From contig NC_069659.1 of the NCBI RefSeq assembly GCF_027244095.1, positions 90,827,501 to 90,891,500 of the forward strand: a stretch of 64,000 bases of DNA, in the 5' to 3' direction. Made by a program: the position numbers and the translations under genes. This document shows positions 1 to 10,790 of this stretch, one piece after another (position 1 is the first letter of the stretch; each line of letters opens with the position of its first letter). This stretch comes from Hemicordylus capensis (Eukaryota; Chordata; Lepidosauria; Squamata; Cordylidae). The notes below the pieces were generated by a model. That model made no database searches. It had not been told where the DNA came from and was given only the letters and a program-made list of their open reading frames with translations.

Positions 1-724
1 TGCTGATGGAGGTCAGCTACAGCAGACTACATTATGTAGGAAGTAAGATTCTCATTGTTTTAGGTGGTTCACCCACCACCTGGAGAAAGAGAAGAGTGGT
101 GGTGGTGGTTGATTACTCCCTACTGAGAAGTATGGAGGTGGCCATGTGTAGACTGACCCTGTAAGCTTGTGAAACATGCTGACTATTCAGTATACAGACT
201 CTGGATACAATGGACAGGTTTCCAAGACTTATCAAGCCCACTGTTTATTACCCCTTCTTGCTCATCCATATGGAGTAAATGCCATTGCCAGGCGCAGCTA
301 TGAACATATCACATCCGAGTAAGCTCTGGGAAGGAAAGTGGAAAACCTTGGGGTCCACCTGGTATCCTTATCAATTCTTCCAGGTAGAGGACTACAGCAA
401 GAGAAAAGAAGCATTAAGGTGAATGGTGGTTATGCAGATGGTGTTGATGAGAGTGATTCCATTTCTGGAATCATGTACTAAGATACCTTGCTGAAGGAAG
501 GACCTCTGGCAGGAGATGAGTTGAACGTCACAAGAACTAGGAAAATGTGTTTGGCAGAAGCCTGATGAACCTGATAATAAGGACTTTCAACAATTCTAAT
601 GAGAATGAAGATAAAAGTCTGAAGGTAAGTGCTAAAGAGAGAAACTTTGGTGCTGCATAGGAAACTGTGCAGCTGCCTAGCAAACCCCACAATAAAATAG
701 CTGCAGAGACATTGGAGCATGATA

Positions 725-1190
725 TCCAGGGCTTGTAATGTCTATACACTAATGTACAGAATATGGGGAAAAAACAACATGAGTTTGAACTCCTAGTGAA
801 GGAAGATAAATACAACTTGATAGGTGTAACTGAGACTTGGTGGGATGATTGCAAGGATTGAAATGTAGAAACAGAGGAATATAACTTGTTCAAAAGTAAC
901 AGATGCAATACAAAGGGAAGGGGAATACTATTATATATGCCAAAAAATGTGTACACCTGCACAGACATCTATAATAGAGAACATGGTAGTCCAGTGGAGA
1001 GCATCTGGGTAAAATAAGTGGAAAAGGAAATAAACACAACATTGTGGTTGGGGGTATACTACAGACCACCATACCTAGGAAGGATGTGGATTATGCTTCC
1101 ATAAAACAAATCACAGATGTTTCAGGGAGGAAGTATTAGTAGTGATGGAGGACTTCAACTTGGTGAGCTAGATGTAAGTTCACATTTAAC
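725..1190 (+). mobile_element. CR1-type LINE fragment, endonuclease region
   Basis: Conceptual reading of this stretch gives the start of a CR1 ORF2 endonuclease domain: a CLYTN-like opening, then NLIGVTETWWDD, EEYNLFKSN, a glycine-rich GRGILLYMP segment and VVGGYYRPP. These are the usual order of APE-type endonuclease motifs in CR1. Several in-frame stops and frame changes show it is dead. The RT domain does not follow, so the copy is internally lost or truncated near 1190. Sequence upstream (about 370-720) may be the ORF1/ORF2 linker, but I cannot prove that. Confidence 0.8.
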
Positions 1191-1504
1191 TCATTTCTAG
1201 TTCACATATAGATTGCAAAGTTCAACACCTCCTTTCTGGTAGGTAGAATCTCCCCTGAGTCATTGTCAAGGTTCAAATGCTTGCACCATCTGTATGAAAC
1301 TTAACCCTTTATTGCATGAACATTTTTGGCCATTGATTCAGCTTGGTCTTCCTTGAGCTCTGAATTAAGGATGGCCAATCTATAACTTCTGGGGTCAGGG
1401 TCAATTATTTATTTATTTATTACATTTACATTAATTAGAATTAAATAGAACTAACCTAGTGTGCATGTGTGCTAGACAGCCAAATTCTTGTTCCTCCCCT
1501 CTTC

Positions 1505-1559
1505 TACATACATACATACATACAGTACATACATACATACTGTATGTACATACATACAT
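1505..1559. repeat. (TACA)n-type microsatellite, partly palindromic
   Basis: Repeated TACA units with a central TACTGTATGTA switch, so the tract is partly self-complementary. A short TTTA run lies at about 1408-1420. It abuts the 5' end of the L2 fragment. Confidence 0.85.
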
Positions 1560-2045
1560 TATTCTCCTATTCGCTACCGAGTTCAATTTAAGGTCCTGGT
1601 TTTGACCTTCAAAGCCTTGCGGGGTTTGGCACCTGTCTACCTACAGACCCACCTCTCCCATCCAGTTACATCCCGTCTGGTCAGATCTGCTCAGATGGCC
1701 CTTTTGTCAGTCCCCGATTTCTGAGAGGTTCGGGGTGCTAGGACCCGTGAAAGGGCCTTCTCGGTTGCTGGCCCACTTTTCTGGAATTCCCTTCCCCTGC
1801 AGATTTGTTTAGCTCCTTCCTTGTTGATTTTTAAATCTTTATTAAAGACTTTTCTTTTTCGCCAGGCTTTTACCCTGTAGTTTACCTATTTGCTTCCCCA
1901 CCCCCTTTTTTTATTTTTGTTAGTTACTTTAGTTTTATTTAGAATGTAATTTTAATGCTGTCTTGTTTTGCATGTTTTTGTACACCACCCAAAGTCTTCG
2001 GAGTGGGCGGTATATAAAATGCTTCTAATAAATAAATAAATAAAT
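1560..2045 (+). mobile_element. L2-clade LINE 3' end
   Basis: The reading contains the common L2 ORF2 C-terminal pattern: VQFKVLVLTFKALRGLAPVYL, then TRERAFSVAGPLFWNSLP and a FKSLLKTFLFRQAF end. A 3' UTR follows with CACCCAAAGTCTTCGGAGTG, GGGCGGTATATAAA and an (AATA)n tail, typical of reptile L2. The piece is 5' truncated and carries stops. It is one of several L2 copies here (34.6, 44.9, 47.5, 48.4 and 62 kb). Confidence 0.85.
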
Positions 2046-4064
2046 TATTCTCAGTTCAGAATAATGGGATTTGCTGATCTTTCAGTCCTTCTAGGCTGTT
2101 GAGTACAAAAAAATACAACCATTATTCCAGTAGAGGCTAAAGTTTACCCTGTTCAAAGGGGGGCTCCTAAGAGAACCAGATATTTTGCCAGCCAATTGAA
2201 CCATAAATATTAAAAACAGGAACCAGCAACATTCAAGCATCATAGTCCATTTCAACGAAGGCTCTCCATTAAAGTTTGGTAAATGGAGTCCATTTTTGAT
2301 GGAGGCCAGACAAGGTGGTATTCTTTTTTGCCAAAATAATTATCATCTTGACAAATTTTCTGCTGGATTATTTTTTCAATGGGTACATTTAATATAAAAC
2401 ATGTAACTTTGCTCCAATAAGAGCACATTCATATTTTTAACACCCTAGTCTTGTCCAACATTTACTTGGCTTGGCTCCTGGCAAGGAATATTTTAAGGAG
2501 GAAATGTTGAGCTGCAATTACACTTGGCTAAAGAATACTGGACAATCTGAACAGCTGTGGATGCCTGCCCTGTTCCTCTGCAACAGGAAAGGTTGTTAAA
2601 ATTCTGACATTACTTTGATACTTTTAATTTTCTTTCTACAGCAAGCCCAAATATCCTGCTAATGACTTTTCATCCAGTTATTTATTTTAAGAGGAAGAGG
2701 CCAGCCAAACACAGCAGGTAGTGAGTACTCTACTGCCTGAAAAGACTGCCTGCCTGCTGTGTTGAAATAAGAAAAGAGTGACTGGCCACACATTTTGGGA
2801 TTCTGTGATTAGAACACTCATGAATGTTAACTGCTACTTGCAATACCATTAGATTATTAAAAAGAAATCCCAGAGAATTTAGCTCATCTTCTGTAGAAAT
2901 AGCCTCCTTCTTCATATAATTGAAGCAAGGGTCTTGATAAAATTTTTTGATGTCATTTAGTACAAAGTGTAAGGAGAGATAAAGTAAGAGGCCCTTAATG
3001 TTCAGGGATTCTTTTCCTTACCTTAAACCTACTTAAATCTATAATTAGAATAATTATAGGATTAGGTTGAAGTGAAGCAGTTAAAGGTTATTTTTAAAAT
3101 AAATTGTCGGAAGCTAGAAGGTGTCCTCGAGGAACTAAATAATGTTTTTACTCCATAGTACCCTGTTTCTCAAAATTATAAATTAAATATTGGCTGTAGA
3201 AAAGACTGTATAGCAATAGCAGGTAAGGTAATTAAATTTTATGCAGGTTCAGAAAAAGAAATGGTAGGTCTGTAAGGTATACAGTAGGTTGCTCTCCTGT
3301 TCAGGGAATGCCTTTCTTTTCCATTGTGGCTGGGTTGGTTTCCATTAAAAATGAGAGATGGTGACCCAAATAGAAAGAAATTTGTCATCTGCAAATATGC
3401 AACCAGGTTCATAAACCAAAACTTGTGTTTTCAAAAATGGAATTAAGAATTGATCAGGAAATCATATCTCCTGACCATTTTACAAGAGAGAGAGATAAAT
3501 AAATAAAATTTAATTTTGTTTAAAATTGCTCAATTTATATATACAATTTTTGCTCTTAATAAATCTGCGCTCTTTTTTCTATCACCAGCATTCATTTCAT
3601 GGAGGGATTTGTTAAATTTAAGGTTTCAATAGTGCATACGAATCTTTGGGAAACTAAGGACAAATTCTTGTCATCCTCCCTTGTCAATGGACAGAACAGG
3701 GTGCAGTCATGTTTGAACTGCTTTATTGCACTGACATTTATAAATTAAACAACTAGCCACAGCATGCAATATTAAATTAAATTTGTTAAAGATTTATGGC
3801 TTGATCCTCTGTCCTGAGATGGAGTTTGGGGCAATGCCAGGCCAAACTGATCCTTCATTATTTCCTTCTCTCCTTACCCCTCTTGAACCTTTTGTTCTGC
3901 AGAACAAGAAAAAATAAGGGGGGAAAATGGATCACCCTCTTCCCCTCCACCCTGAAGCTGCCTTCAGAACAGTGAAGGGGATTACTGTGTCCCTGTGAGT
4001 GGTGACCTGGCCATCTCGTGTTAGGGCCACTTTTGCCCCTACCATGTCCCCTTGCAGTATAGAG
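2046..4064. other. No recognised feature
   Basis: AT-rich non-coding DNA. No ORF longer than about 60 codons looks protein-like, and no clear repeat is recognised by eye. Confidence 0.5.
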
Positions 4065-4198
4065 CAGGGTTTCTTAACCTTGGGCCTCCAGATGTTGTTG
4101 GACTACAACTCCCAGAATCCCCAGACATGACCTTTGTGGCTGGGGATTCTGGGAGTTGTAGTTCAACAACATCTGGGGCCCAAGGTTAAGAAATCCTG
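4065..4198. mobile_element. hAT-type palindromic MITE with ZNF143-like motifs
   Basis: This 134-bp near-perfect palindrome begins CAGGGTTTCTTAACCTTGGG and ends with the inverse. It is flanked by a perfect 8-bp target duplication GTATAGAG (4057-4064 and 4199-4206), the hallmark of hAT transposition. Each arm holds ACTACAACTCCCAGAATCC (4102-4120, and inverted at 4144-4162), which resembles the extended ZNF143/STAF motif. No coding capacity. A sister element lies at 36867-37002. Confidence 0.9.
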
Positions 4199-5601
4199 GT
4201 ATAGAGCTTTATTTCCCCGTAAGAATGAAAGGTCACCATTCACTTATACAGGAAAAAGTAAAAGGGTGCACTTGCAGATATCGCTAAATCTGCCCCTTGC
4301 TCCCTGTGGCTTACATCCTGACTAAATTTACTGGAGGAAGTCCAGTAAATTTCAATTTCAACTTGTTCTCTTTAATTGCAGGATGTCAGCCAGTGAATTT
4401 AGCCATTAAGAATCAAACCTGCCGCTATCTCCATAGCGTGGCTCTGAATTCTGTCTCTTGATCACAGTAGACTTGAGATGGAATGTTGGGAGAGTTTGGC
4501 TGGCTTTTATATAGGTCTGTATAAAGGGGCAACTTGCACACTGCTAGACCCAGGCTCATTCTGCTTAACTGGATTTGCATCCTATGCATAATGTACATAC
4601 CAAAATTTTGCTAGCTAGTTTTACCTGCATGTGCTAACAGTAAAAAACAATAAAATGCAATCATCTTCATCAGGATTACATGAAAAACTAACCAAAAAAT
4701 ATTTTTATTAAAAAAACAAATACCCAGTTTTACTGTATATAGGTTCAATATTGTTCTTAAGAGCATTTGCCAGCCAGAATTTGCTTCTAGAGGATCCTGC
4801 AACTTTATGTGACTAGAAGGGACTGAACTGCATTGTTTGGAACCTACATAGGAGAAAACCTCCTTTTCGTCGTGCCACCAAAAAGGCAGCCTCTTGGTAG
4901 GGCCTTCGTCATAAGCAAAAGCACTGACAGCACAGAGGGAAACCGAGTCTCCCATCTATAGAACTTCCTGCCCCTGGAAAACAGACAACGTGTTAATCAT
5001 TTTGTGGAGGAGATGGAAGCTGCTTTTATTTAGGCAAGAATGAGGCTATTTTGGCTGTGAATTATTCTCTCTCTCTCTCTCATCTCAAAAAAGTAGCAGC
5101 TGGGAGATGCACAGTCATTTCAAACGGAGTATTGTCTGGTATTTCATAATACTTTTAAATGGAGTTCCTTTCGTATCATGCAATATCAAATGCCATGTGC
5201 CTTCAGGCATTGAAATCCCCAAAGTTATAATTGCTTCTAACTTCTGTAGGGACAATTTTCCACATTTGACTCTTTGATATCTGAGTGTCAAGCAAGCACA
5301 ATAAGAAACAAATACTGCTATAACCCAGAGGCAGTTTTAATATCGGTTCCTTTCATCGTGGTTTATTTTACATCTATTTACTATCAAGTTTTATTAGACA
5401 TTTACCAGCAGAGCCTGGGAATTGTTTCACCTGATTAAAAAGGCGAAACTAGCAATTCCTGGAGGGATAGAGATCCTTCCTTTTTAATTTTATAGGCTGT
5501 CTCCATTTTCTTCCCATAATGTTAAAATGTTAGGTTCCACAGTACATGTTCTGTGTGAGACATAGTTCTTCTGTCTTTTAAAGAAGCATATAGTATCTCA
5601 A
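4199..5601. other. No recognised feature
   Basis: Non-coding. A 114-codon open frame on the minus strand (4611-4955) has low-complexity and repeat-like composition and no family I recognise. Confidence 0.45.
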
Positions 5602-5913
5602 TATTGAGACCTGGCATAACTGGCATTAAATGGTAGCATTCTGTGACTGCTTTAATAGGTGAGATGCCCATGGTCAACTATGGTGGAAAGGACAGCATTT
5701 GGCTTCCCAAACAACACCTAGGTTAGAAGAGCATTAGTCTATCCAGATAAGAAGAAACATGTATGACCATAACCATCTGCATTACATACTACTCACTCAA
5801 TCACTGACAATTACTTTTCTCAGCCATACGATTTCCCAAATGTTGCCATTCTCACACTGAACATTTGTTTTTCCTTTCCCTATATTTTTAGACCTTGGCA
5901 AGCTTATACAACA
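5602..5913. repeat. Direct duplication, copy A
   Basis: The block from about GTAGCATTCTGTGACTGC to TTGGCAAGCTTATACAA recurs in the same orientation 1.7 kb downstream (7325-7812). Copies differ by scattered substitutions and short indels, so the duplication is not recent. Copy A lacks the SINE found in copy B. No terminal repeats or coding capacity are visible, so I cannot tell a segmental duplication from two copies of an unknown transposon. Confidence 0.8.
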
Positions 5914-6448
5914 ACCACATCATCATGTACAGTTACGCTGCTTTTTAACTTGTTTGGAGAGGCTAACTGCTGTGAGGAAAGACATCCTATAATGCACAGC
6001 AGGCATTCTTTACCAATATTGTTGGGGCTTATCAAATATCTTTTCCAGACTTATTGTGTTCATGGATTAGTCACATCTAAGGCTGCAGACCTAAACACAG
6101 TGATTTGAAAGTAAGCCCCACTGAATGCAACAGGGCTGCTTCTGAATAATATGTATAGAGTTTGCTGCACATCCATCAAAGGTACTGGGATTCATTCATT
6201 TTAAAAGGGGCAGAGTCAAAACCACACCGTTCTGAGCTCCTCAGTAGAAGGGAGGATACAAATGTAATACATAAGATGTTTTGAATATTCCACCTTCTGA
6301 CTTCTGGCCTACTGCTGATACCAAGGAAAGAAAGCAATAAGACACAAAGCCACTGAATTCCCTAGAACGTTTTTGTGATTTTACCCTATCTTTATTTCTT
6401 AGTCCTTTTTTCTTCCGTGAGGGTTTGCCCTTTCCCGTTCCCTTGTGA

Positions 6449-7027
6449 AAGGGGTTGGCAACTTTTCACAAATAGTGTGTCAAGTCTTCAGGAAAGCGAA
6501 ACTGGCATCCCTGCCTCACTACCCATCCTGCCCCGTGCATCAGCCAGGCTGTGACACTGCTCTACCCCTCTGCATCACTATGTATGCTTTCAGCCACCAG
6601 ACTGTCTCTCTGTGCTTCAGCAAACATTTCTGCGTTGTCTCCTTCATTTCAGGAGCAGACAAAGCACAAAAGTTGATTGCTGAAGAGAAGAGAGAGCATG
6701 CACACAAGGACAACTTACTGCTACAACGCTACAGCTGGTGTGGCACTCTTGCCTTAGCAGGCAGCAGACACCCAGGATCTGCACGACAGTCTCTCTGGCA
6801 GTGCAGGCTGGCTGGCTGTGTCTCACACAAGAAAGAGAGCCAGCCAGCCATGCACAGCCAGAGAGACTGCCTCTGCTGATTCTGGGTGTCCACGGCCTGC
6901 TACTGCAAGCAGCAACTGGATTCAGGCAGTGGGCATATAGTGGCCGGTCTCCCTAGCAGTGTGAGTGCTGTACAAAACCATTCCTCATGTAGCTTTTGGC
7001 ATGCATGCCATAGATTGCTCACCCCTA
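6449..7027. mobile_element. Probable hAT-like element with palindromic core
   Basis: The ends AAGGGGTTGGCAA and TTGCTCACCCCTA form imperfect inverted repeats. The centre (about 6767-6892) is a long hairpin with GACACCCAG...CTGGGTGTC outer arms and CTGGCTGGCTG/CAGCCAGCCA inner arms. I could not find a matching target duplication. Open frames in this region (up to 144 codons) have no recognisable domain and come from the palindrome. Confidence 0.45.
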
Positions 7028-7295
7028 TACTAAACCCCCACATTTGTTGGGAATACTGCTCTCATGCACGCCAAGTGTATACCATGAACAAGATTTCCAC
7101 AGGAACCATGTTGGTGGTCTGCTAAGTCAGAATGCCTCTCTGCACTGGAGCCTCTTCAACTTTCTACTCAGCACTAGCTGCAGAACTAAACCAAAATTAT
7201 GAAAGAAAGCCTTCCATGCTTCCAGAAAAAGGAGCTGTGATGTAGCTTGAGCAACCCTACATAGACATTGTGCAAGCAGCACAGATCTTGTTGGC

Positions 7296-7813
7296 ATACC
7301 TGGCATTGCCTGGTATTAGAATGTAGCATTCTGTGACTGCTTTAATAGGTGAGATGCCCATGATAAACTATGGTGGAAAGGACAGCCTCTGGCTTCCCAA
7401 ACAACACCTATTTTAGAAGAGCATTAGTCTACCCAGATAAGCAGAAACCTATATTATCATAACCATCTGCATTATGTACTATCCATTCACTGACAATTAC
7501 TTTTCTCAGCCATACCATTCCACATATAGCAATAGCACTTACATTTATATACCGCTTTATAGCCAGAGCTCTCTAAGCAGTTTACAATGATTTAGCATAT
7601 TGCCCCCAACATTCTGGGTACTCATTTTACCGACCTCGGAAGGATGGAAGGCTGAGTCAACCTTGAACCCCTGGTCAGAATTGAACTTGTAACCTTCTGG
7701 TTACAGGGCGGCAATTTTACCACTGCGCCACCAGGGGCTCTATGTTGCCATTCTCAAACTAAACATTTGTTTTTCCTCTCCATATACTTTTAGACTTTGG
7801 CAAGCTTATACAA
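7296..7813. repeat. Direct duplication, copy B, with a SINE inserted
   Basis: Second copy of the 5602-5913 block. The match runs to about 7519, is broken by a roughly 225-bp reversed SINE, and resumes at ATGTTGCCATTCTC (about 7742) through GGCAAGCTTATACAA. The SINE therefore arrived after the duplication, or in only one of the copies. Confidence 0.8.
7520..7745 (-). mobile_element. MIR-like CORE-SINE
   Basis: Read on the minus strand it starts with a tRNA-like head (GAGCCCCTGGTGGCGCAGTG, then GGTTACAAGTTCAATTC as a B box). A CORE-like middle follows (GACTCAGCCTTCCATCCTTC, CGAGGTCGGTAAAATGAGTA) and an L2-type tail (AAGCGGTATATAAATG). This is the layout of MIR-type SINEs common in squamates. 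Confidence 0.85.
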
Positions 7814-9190
7814 TTGTTGCCATATGCAATGAAAAGACCAAGGAACCACTATGGCAGGTGTCCACTATGGGAATCAGATGGAGGCATCTTTTTGGCATAC
7901 TAAGTATGAACCAACCCTGAAGCTTCCCGCATTGGCATGACCAAGTTTTCATTTGCCCTTTCCTGGCATCAATTGTATCATCCTGGCTACACCAAGTTGC
8001 AAGCAAGCTTGGTTTTACTTTCTGGGAAGTCGGGTGGCACCTTCCTTTAAGGCTTTGCATATGTGATGAGTCTATGTTGTTATAGAGAAATATGCCTTAT
8101 TTTTGAACTATGTGAACACAGAGATGCTTCCTTTCTAATCTAAAAACAAACAGGTCCTAGGGTTCAGCTTTGTCCATAGGCCCTTGTCGCTGGTGCATGA
8201 TGTATCAGGGCTAGTTATTCAACAGAGGCACTCTGTATGTGTTTAGAGGTATACTTCCTATTCATTTTCCCCAGGATTAAATCATGGCATTGAAATGAGA
8301 TACTGAGTTTGACCCCCTGGCCTCAGTTTACCCTAGTACCTACAACACCTTCTCTGATCCCCATCTATTTTGGTGCATACACTACAGGTAAGATGTGTAA
8401 TAAATCTGCTTCAATGTCACACTGACCTGCTATAAATTATTAGTGCAAATAAGCCAAAATATGTTCTCTTTGCTTAAAACACATTCTGTGCCAATCTTAT
8501 TGGGCTTAGTCACATGGGTCCTGTGTTGGCTTAATACACAGAAGTCTCTTCCCCACCTCATTGATCTGGGCTGTCACGCAGTTAATTTTTTGTAAACATT
8601 TTTGGGTTCACTTTTAGTGGATTACCTGACACTTTCCCTCACTGCACAATACTGATACTCACTGTGTGAGCAAATGTTTTTACAAGTGGGCCACATTTAC
8701 CAGAGAATTCCTCCACCCCTAGGATTTCATCAGCTACATCCATGTGTGTATTTATTATGCTAATAACCCGTTACAACTACATTTGAAATATATAGTATTA
8801 GCTCTAGCGTTTACAGCATATGGCCCATAGGTACTGGCAATCATGTTTCTTAAATTATGAATTTTCTTTTCGCTTAAAAAAATAGCACAAGAGTGATGCC
8901 ATATAACTGTTAAAACTGCAGCCTGCCCAAACCAGCTGAAGTTAAAAAAAGAAGTAACAGGCCCTCTATAAGAGTTTAATGTAAGAGGTATGCAGAAGAA
9001 GTAGAAACTTCCAATTACACCTTAACTATTTGCTCATGTAAATATTACCAGAATAGGACCATGAAGGTTGTGTCTACCCTAAAGAGAAGAACTACTTTTT
9101 GTCTCAAAAGCAGAACTACTTATTTTTCTCTAGGATATCCATTTTACATGATGGGTTTTCTGAAAGCAATCTGTCACGTGGAGAAAATGG
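7814..9190. other. No recognised feature
   Basis: AT-rich non-coding DNA with no ORF resembling a protein and no repeat I can identify. Confidence 0.45.
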
Positions 9191-9204
9191 AAGCCTCTGT
9201 AGTC

Positions 9205-9920
9205 TATACAGAAAGCACAGGCAAGCTTTTCTCCCTCTGTCACAACACTAGAACCAGGGGTCATTCCACTAAACTGGAGACCCTGAATTTTAGGACCAAC
9301 AAAAGGAAGTACTTTTTCACACAGCACGTAATTAATCTATGGAATTCTCTGCCATGGGATGTGGTGATGGCCACTAGCTTGGATGGCTTTAAAAGGGGCT
9401 TGGACAAATTCATGGAGGATAGGACTATCAATGGCCACTAGTCTGGTGGCTATGGGCCACCTCCAGCCTCAGAGGCAAGATTGATTATTCATTTATCCAT
9501 TCTTTCGATTTCTATGCCACCCTTCCAAAAATGGCTCAGGGCGGTTTACAGAGAAATAACAAATAAATAAGATGGACCCCTGTCCCCAAATAGCTCACAA
9601 TCTAAAAAGAAACATAAGATAGACACCAGCAACAGTCACTGGAAGTACTGTGCTGGGGGGAGGAGAGGGCCAGTTACTCTCCCCCTGCTAAATAAAGAGA
9701 ATCACCACATTAAAAGGTGCCTCTTTGCTAAGTTAGCAGGGGTATGCAACTAAAGATGCCGTTAAATACCAGTTGCAGGGGAGCAACAGCAGGAGAGCAG
9801 GCAAGCCACCCCCTTCTTGGAGGCATCTCGTGGACATCTTGGAGGCATCTGGTGGGCCACTGTATGAAACAGGATGCTGGACAGGATGGGCCTTGGGCCT
9901 GAGTCTTTATGTTCTTAAGC
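9205..9920 (+). mobile_element. CR1/L3-type LINE 3' end, split by a SINE
   Basis: The reading gives the CR1 ORF2 C-terminus: HNTRTRGHSTKLE, NKRKYFFTQHVINLWNSLP and ATSLDGFKRGLDKFME. A 3' UTR follows that includes CAGGATGCTGGACAGGATGG and ends near TTTATGTTCTTAA. A reversed L2-tail SINE interrupts it at 9484-9745. The C-terminal 60 or so codons are open, but the rest of the LINE is absent. Confidence 0.88.
9484..9745 (-). mobile_element. L2-tail SINE-like repeat
   Basis: On the minus strand it begins near CCTGCTAACTTAGCAAAGAG, passes through GATTGTGAGCTATTTGGGGA and ends AACCGCCCTGAGCCATTTTT, GGGTGGCATAGAAATCGAAA, ATGAATAATC. Four more copies with the same 5' limit lie at 23174, 53262, 61350 and 63289. 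It sits inside a CR1 tail and so is younger than that copy. Confidence 0.8.
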
Positions 9921-10084
9921 AGGGGGAAAGGCGCTTCCTCTTGAATAGTAATAGAACATTGTTTCTCTTTGCTCTTATAAATGTAGGCACACATAGATCT
10001 TTGACAATAAACTAGGCATACTGATCATCACTTTGCTCTAAATCCACAAACATGCCTTTACTTTTTAAAGAATGCATGATAAAG

Positions 10085-10790
10085 ATTATGAGAAGAAGCA
10101 TCCAGACTAAGATAGTCATGACTAAGGCCCAGTGGGGCCTTCCATGATGTGCAACATTCCTTGATGCACAACATAATGGCTGCATAACACTGCACCTTGG
10201 GGCTGCTGTGGACTTCGGACACAGCTCAACACTGTTAAGAATTGGCAGTGGCAGCACCGGGGGGGGGGGCAAGGAGGCAAGTGGCCCTCCAGACAAGTAG
10301 TACCCCCACCTGCTCCCCATTCTGGTTTAGAAATCTAATGTGTGAGACGCAGCTCGCCCACCCATAAACGCACTTTGCCTGTTCTGTCCCCACCCCCACC
10401 CACCAAAATTCTGGTACCGCCACTGAGCATTTCTTCTGCAGTTTCGCCCATTGTGGCAAATGGACAAAACTGTGGAAGCGCTGCTAACACAATTGCTCAT
10501 TTTTAACAGCATCAGCTTATTCATAAGGAGGGCTGTTCCCTTTCCTTTCCCGAGTAACAGGGAAATAGGCAAAACATGGCATTAAAAGGGATTTTAGTGC
10601 CCTTTCCATATTGAGGTGGGCGGACAGTTCCGAAAAGGCACAATCACACTCAGCACGCCCCTTTTGACAATGGTGGCATGCTGATGTGCTGACTCCTTGG
10701 CCTACAGTCTGGCAATGCCTGTGTCTCTTTGATGTCAGTGGTGCCTAGTCATGACTAACTAGTCTGAATGCTGCCTGATTCATGCAAGCT
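10085..10790. mobile_element. Probable TIR element carrying a nested MITE
   Basis: Left end GCATCCAGACTAAGATAGTC, then ATGACTAAGGC, is answered by the inverse at the right end (GCCTAGTCATGACTAACTAG, TCTGAATGCTGC). The element has no coding capacity. A smaller TIR-bounded block lies inside at 10246-10425. The target duplication was not resolved. Confidence 0.5.
10246..10425. mobile_element. Small TIR element (hAT-like MITE)
   Basis: Ends CAGTGGCAGCACCGG and CTGGTACCGCCACTG are imperfect inverted repeats of hAT type. Flanking 8-mers do not match, so target duplication is unproven. A poly-G run follows the left end. A related block is at 16356-16534. Confidence 0.5.

Noticed and set aside
6445-6879. 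144-codon plus-strand ORF
   Set aside because: It falls in a palindromic transposon-like block, and overlapping frames are equally open.
10246-10425. hAT target duplication for this MITE
   Set aside because: The flanking 8-mers AGAATTGG and AGCATTTC do not match well enough, so only the TIRs are claimed.
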